A DNA stretch of 8,448 bases. Origin: Acetobacteraceae bacterium (GTDB lineage: Bacteria; Pseudomonadota; Alphaproteobacteria; Acetobacterales; Acetobacteraceae). Within the stretch, counting starts at the first letter, position 1; every line of letters starts with the position of its first letter. The position numbers were made by a program, and so were the translations under genes. Location: positions 1 through 8,448 of the forward strand of contig JASHVB010000903.1 in assembly GCA_030039695.1 (NCBI GenBank). Direction: 5' to 3'. The notes below the pieces were generated by a model. That model was not told the origin of the DNA. It was given only the letters and a program-made list of their open reading frames with translations, and searched no databases. Shown here in pieces: positions 5,318 through 8,448 of the stretch.

Positions 5318-6523
5318 GTGAGCGAAGCATCGGCGATGGCGCGCCGAGGCTCTTTCCTTGAAGTGCTGCGCGTGTTCTCGCGCCTCGGCTGCACCAGTTT
5401 CGGCGGACCGGTGGCGCATCTCGGCTATTTCCGTGCCGAGTGCGTTGCGCAGCGGCAATGGCTCGGCGAATCGGAATACGCTGACATTATTGCACTGTGT
5501 CAGTTCCTGCCGGGACCCGCGAGCAGCCAGACCGCGGTGTCACTGGGTATTCTGCGCGCGGGCGTGCCCGGCGGGTTGGCTGCGTGGTTAGGCTTCACCA
5601 CGCCATCGGCGATCGTGATGATTCTTTTCGCCTACGGCGTCAGCGAAGTGGGAAACATCAACCATACGGCGTGGCTGCATGGCCTGAAGCTGGTCGCTGT
5701 TGCAGTGGTGGCACAAGCTGTGTGGGGAATGGCGCGCAGCCTGTTGCCCGACCGTCAGCGCGTCACCTTCGCAATCGGTGCGGCGCTATTGGCGCTCGCG
5801 GTGCCGACGTCGCTCGGTCAGGTGGCGACGATCGCGATCGGCGCGGTTCTGGGCTGGGTGCTGATCAAGGAGCCACTGAAAGAGGTCTCCGGCGATCTGG
5901 GATTTTCCATTCCGCGCGGCATGGCGGTGGGTGCGCTTGTTGCGTTCTTCGTGTTGCTGCTCGCCCTACCGCTCGCGGCAAACAGCGGCGCGCACACGCT
6001 GCAACTGATCGACCGATTCTACCGCGCCGGCGCGCTGGTGTTCGGCGGCGGCCATGTGGTGTTGCCGCTGCTGCACCAAGCTGTCGTGCCGGCCGGGTGG
6101 ATAAACGACAATGGCTTCCTGGCTGGTTATGGAGCGGCGCAGGCCGTGCCTGGGCCGCTGTTCACGTTCTCGGCCTATCTTGGAACGGCGATGCAGCAGC
6201 CGCCAAATGGCTGGATCGGCGGACTGATCTGTCTGCTCGCAATTTACCTGCCATCCTTTTTGCTGCTCCTCGGCGTGCTGCCGTTCTGGGATTCGTTGCG
6301 TCGGCACACGGCGGTGCAGGCAGCCTTGCGCGGCGTAAATGCGGCAGTGGTTGGGTTGCTGCTCGCTGCCCTCTACACGCCGATCTGGACCAGTGCCATC
6401 AACAGCCCGAGGGACTTCGGCATCGGTCTGGTAGCGTTCCTGCTGTTGGTGTTCTGGAAACTGCCGCCTTGGTTAGTGGTGCTTCTGGGCGCGCTGGGCA
6501 CACAAGTGGTGACGATGCTCTGA
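5318..6523 (+). CDS. chrA: Chromate transporter, two-domain ChrA
   Basis: ChrA is an inner-membrane protein that expels chromate using proton motive force. The 401-residue protein has the two homologous CHR halves of long-chain ChrA. The N-terminal half carries VFSRLGCTSFGGPVAHLGYF (FGGP at 28-31), then RQWLGESEYADIIALCQFLPGP (63-67 is FLPGP) and SSQTAVSLG. The C-terminal half repeats the pattern in FYRAGALVFGGGHVVLPLL and GFLAGYGAAQAVPGPLFTFS. Several hydrophobic segments cover each half. I prefer the GTG at 5318 (SEASAMARRGSFLEVLRVF), with AGGA 10 bases upstream. A TTG at 5243 would add 25 residues without family resemblance and would bury the upstream inverted repeat in coding sequence; ATG 5336 is also possible. 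No chrB regulator is adjacent. It converges on the thiolase gene. Confidence 0.92.
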   Translation: MSEASAMARRGSFLEVLRVFSRLGCTSFGGPVAHLGYFRAECVAQRQWLGESEYADIIALCQFLPGPASSQTAVSLGILRAGVPGGLAAWLGFTTPSAIVMILFAYGVSEVGNINHTAWLHGLKLVAVAVVAQAVWGMARSLLPDRQRVTFAIGAALLALAVPTSLGQVATIAIGAVLGWVLIKEPLKEVSGDLGFSIPRGMAVGALVAFFVLLLALPLAANSGAHTLQLIDRFYRAGALVFGGGHVVLPLLHQAVVPAGWINDNGFLAGYGAAQAVPGPLFTFSAYLGTAMQQPPNGWIGGLICLLAIYLPSFLLLLGVLPFWDSLRRHTAVQAALRGVNAAVVGLLLAALYTPIWTSAINSPRDFGIGLVAFLLLVFWKLPPWLVVLLGALGTQVVTML

Positions 6524-6545
6524 AAGCTTCCCCGCGAAACGGAAT

Positions 6546-6567
6546 GCGCCGCGGAGCACCGCGACGC
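6546..6567. terminator. Small GC-rich hairpin between convergent chrA and thiolase genes
   Basis: GCG-c-CGCGG-agca-CCGCG-a-CGC forms a stem of 5 plus 3 pairs with one mismatch in the 99-bp gap between the two stop codons. There is no T-run. Position suggests a shared terminator; support is weak. Confidence 0.3.
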
Positions 6568-6622
6568 AGGAGTCGACTCGCCACGTCTCGACCTCTCGTG
6601 AGCAAAGCGCCGGAAAGGCTAA

Positions 6623-7795
6623 TTACCTCTCGACGCACATAGCGACGCCCATGCCGCCGCCGATACACAATGTCGCCAGGCCCCTCTTTGCATCGCGCTT
6701 CTGCATCTCGTGCAGCAGCGTCACCAGCACGCGCGCACCCGATGCACCGATGGGATGACCGATCGCGATCGCGCCGCCGTTCACATTTACTTTCGCTGTA
6801 TCCCAGCCCAGGTCCTTGTTCACCGCCAGAGCCTGTGCGGCGAATGCCTCGTTCGCTTCGATCAGATCAAGGTCTTCGACCTTCCATCCCACGCGCCCAA
6901 GAACCTTGCGCGTCGCTGGTATCGGGCCTGTGCCCATCACTGCGGGATCCACTCCCGCCGTGGCAAACGCCGCAATCCGTGCAATCGGCGTAAGTCCACG
7001 CTTAGCCGCTTCCGAAGCGCTCATCAGCACCAGCGCCGCCGCACCGTCATTGATGCCCGACGCGTTGCCTGCCGTTACGGTGCCGTCCTTGGCAAATGCC
7101 GGTCGCAGCCGTGCCATCGTCTCCAGGCTGGCGTCGTGGCGGATATATTCATCATCCGCGACAACGATATCGCCCTTGCGCGTCTTCACCGTCACCGGGG
7201 CGATTTCGTCCTTGAACCGCCCGGACTTCTGCGCTGTGCTCGCCTTGTGCTGTGAACCCAGTGCGAACTGATCCTGCTGCTCTCGTGTGATCTGGTATTT
7301 TACCGCGACATTCTCAGCCGTGTTCCCCATGTGATAGCCGTGGAACGCGTCCCACAGCCCGTCCTTCAGCATCGTGTCGATGAACTCGACCGCGCCCATT
7401 TTGGTGCCATTGCGCAGGTGCGCCGCGTGCTGCGACTGGCTCATGCTCTCCATGCCGCCGGCGACGACGATCGTGCTCTCACCGGTACGGATCTGCTGTG
7501 CGGCCAGTGCCACCGCGCGAAGGCCGGAGCCGCAGACCTGGTTGATGCCGAACGCGGTCTTAGCGTCCGGCACGCCAGCGGCGCGGGCGGCCTGGCGTGC
7601 GGGATTCTGGCCTTCGCCTGCGGCCAGCACCTGGCCGAGGATCACTTCGTCCACATCTTCGGCCGAAATGCCCGCGCGGCCGCAGGCGGCCTGAAGCGCC
7701 ACTGCGCCGAGCTCATGCGCCGACAGCGACGCGAGGGCCCCGCTGAAAGTGCCGACCGGCGTGCGCGTGGCCGAGATGATGACGATGTCGTCCAT
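6623..7795 (-). CDS. Acetyl-CoA acetyltransferase (biosynthetic-type thiolase)
   Basis: This cytoplasmic enzyme condenses two acetyl-CoA to acetoacetyl-CoA, or runs the reverse thiolysis. It feeds polyhydroxybutyrate, ketone-body or fatty acid pathways. The 390-residue length is exactly typical of PhaA/AtoB. All catalytic residues are present: the acyl-accepting Cys88 in [11 protein letters not shown], His347 in [14 protein letters not shown], and the proton-shuttling Cys377 in [10 protein letters not shown]. The NEAFA motif sits at 315-319, and the covering-loop segment [12 protein letters not shown] at 113-124. The start ATG (7793-7795) follows a GGGGAG Shine-Dalgarno with ~7 bases spacing. 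No phaB, phaC or other PHA gene is next to it, so the exact pathway is not fixed by context and I give no symbol. Nothing suggests damage. Confidence 0.95.
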   Translation of the reverse strand: MDDIVIISATRTPVGTFSGALASLSAHELGAVALQAACGRAGISAEDVDEVILGQVLAAGEGQNPARQAARAAGVPDAKTAFGINQVCGSGLRAVALAAQQIRTGESTIVVAGGMESMSQSQHAAHLRNGTKMGAVEFIDTMLKDGLWDAFHGYHMGNTAENVAVKYQITREQQDQFALGSQHKASTAQKSGRFKDEIAPVTVKTRKGDIVVADDEYIRHDASLETMARLRPAFAKDGTVTAGNASGINDGAAALVLMSASEAAKRGLTPIARIAAFATAGVDPAVMGTGPIPATRKVLGRVGWKVEDLDLIEANEAFAAQALAVNKDLGWDTAKVNVNGGAIAIGHPIGASGARVLVTLLHEMQKRDAKRGLATLCIGGGMGVAMCVER

Positions 7796-8141
7796 GTCCG
7801 TTGCTCCCCTGCTGAGCAGAACGCCTAGATGGGCAACCTACGCCCGCACTCGCAACTGCGAAAGCGGCGGGGCAGCCTTGGCACCGTTGCGAGGCCTGGC
7901 AGCCCGAAACCTCGAGCCGCGTCGCGGCTTAAGCCCGTGAGCGATTAGGCCGGCCTTCGGACAAACACGCATCCGAGCTGTCCATGTCATCCCAGCGCAA
8001 GCCGGGCCCCAAAGCCTGACCTGGACTCGATCCGACCAAGCGGGGGTCATAGCCTCCTCCGCGGAAGACGATAAGCCGCTCTTTTCATTGAGTTGCCGGC
8101 CGGCTCGGCCAGTGGCCAAGCCACAATGACACGCTGGAACG
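7796..8141. repeat. Repeat-bearing intergenic region between moaA and thiolase genes
   Basis: These 346 bases hold no credible gene. They contain a dyad AGCCGCG-t-CGCGGCT (7915-7929) overlapping the palindrome GGCTTAAGCC (7926-7935). They also contain a decayed copy of the common GTCATCCCAGCG..AAGC..GGG repeat (7986-8006), whose reverse-strand translation gives the tell-tale GPACAGMTW. TGTCAT at 7985-7990 and ATGACA at 8126-8131 bracket a ~147-bp segment, recalling the ends of the 3917-4004 element. Promoter elements for the thiolase are presumably near 7800-7860 but none is convincing. Confidence 0.5.
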
Positions 8142-8448
8142 CTACCCCCCGGTCACGCTCATGTGCCGCGCCACGGCTGGCTGATCGTGGCGGCGGTCGA
8201 TGATGAAATCGTGGCCTTTCGGCTTGCGGCTGATCGCCTCGCGGATCGCATCGTCCAGCGCCGCGTCGGATGCGCCGGCACGCAGCACCTGCCGGAGATC
8301 CGCGTCGTCGTCCTGGCCGAGACACATGAACAGGGTGCCAGTGCAAGTCAGGCGCACGCGGTTGCAGCTCTCGCAGAAATTATGAGTCATCGGCGTGATG
8401 AAGCCGATGCGGCGGCCGGTCTGCTTCACGTTGAAGTATCGCGCCGGG
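8142..8448 (-). CDS. moaA: GTP 3',8-cyclase MoaA, C-terminal part
   Basis: MoaA is the radical-SAM enzyme that, with MoaC, makes cyclic pyranopterin monophosphate, the first step of molybdenum cofactor synthesis. The frame is open through the right edge ([11 protein letters not shown]), so only ~100 C-terminal residues are seen. The second [4Fe-4S] cluster that binds GTP is intact as CESC...C, a CX2CX13C pattern in [12 protein letters not shown] and TLFMCLGQ. The tail KPKGHDFII...ARHMSVTGG ends in the conserved Gly-Gly needed for catalysis. The GTG at 8427-8429 is internal, not a start. The radical-SAM N-terminal half lies outside the window. It is separated from the thiolase on the same strand by 346 bp, so they probably have separate promoters. 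Confidence 0.95.
   Translation of the reverse strand, partial: PARYFNVKQTGRRIGFITPMTHNFCESCNRVRLTCTGTLFMCLGQDDDADLRQVLRAGASDAALDDAIREAISRKPKGHDFIIDRRHDQPAVARHMSVTGG

Noticed and set aside
5497..6642. 381-residue open frame on the plus strand
   Set aside because: It overlaps chrA in another frame, is Arg/Gly/Ala-rich and lacks membrane segments or motifs; it is a shadow of chrA.
3000..7795. A polyhydroxybutyrate operon made of the dehydrogenase and the thiolase
   Set aside because: The dehydrogenase is MFE-2-like with an NAD-type Asp rather than a PhaB, and the two genes are far apart on opposite strands with unrelated genes between them.
7838..8119. 93-residue open frame on the minus strand between moaA and the thiolase
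   Set aside because: Its GPACAGMTW stretch is the translation of a common intergenic repeat, and the rest is Arg/Pro-rich; not a real protein.
1..8448. CRISPR array, insertion sequence, or defence/toxin-antitoxin island
   Set aside because: No regularly spaced direct repeats, transposase, integrase or known defence domain appears; the genes are metabolic, transport and housekeeping.

Overview
The window is GC-rich, densely coding bacterial chromosome. Protein style and gene set (a GatB C-terminus, a stand-alone Rieske protein, a GST, a ChrA chromate transporter, a PhaA-type thiolase and MoaA) point to an alphaproteobacterium, most likely in the Hyphomicrobiales (Bradyrhizobium/Xanthobacteraceae neighbourhood). 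That placement is inferred from recognised protein flavour; no rRNA or tRNA is present to confirm it.

Layout, left to right. The 3' end of gatB (+) runs in from the left edge and converges on a small Rieske [2Fe-2S] gene (-). A 396-bp stretch with no recognisable gene follows, then a glutathione S-transferase gene (-) that diverges from an alpha/beta-hydrolase-fold gene (+) across a 69-bp shared control region holding a perfect dyad. A hairpin-rich spacer leads into a short-chain dehydrogenase resembling the dehydrogenase part of MFE-2 enzymes (+). A nested palindromic element separates it from a convergent family-3 solute-binding-domain gene (-) that has no signal peptide. Next come a frameshifted remnant of a small coiled-coil protein (+), a full-length two-domain chromate transporter (+), a convergent acetyl-CoA acetyltransferase (-), a 346-bp repeat-bearing spacer, and the C-terminal end of moaA (-) leaving at the right edge.

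How the genes work together. This is mostly a row of single-gene units with frequent strand changes, not one operon. GatB and MoaA are housekeeping (tRNA amidation and molybdenum cofactor synthesis). The dehydrogenase and thiolase could both act on acyl-CoA intermediates but lie about 2.7 kb apart on opposite strands. GST, Rieske protein and ChrA would fit a detoxification or accessory-metabolism theme, but only loosely.

I see no convincing undescribed multi-gene system. The points most worth a second look are the hydrolase with Ala where the nucleophilic Ser should be, the solute-binding protein with no export signal, the long inverted repeat just upstream of chrA, the dyad between GST and hydrolase, and the family of palindromic intergenic elements.
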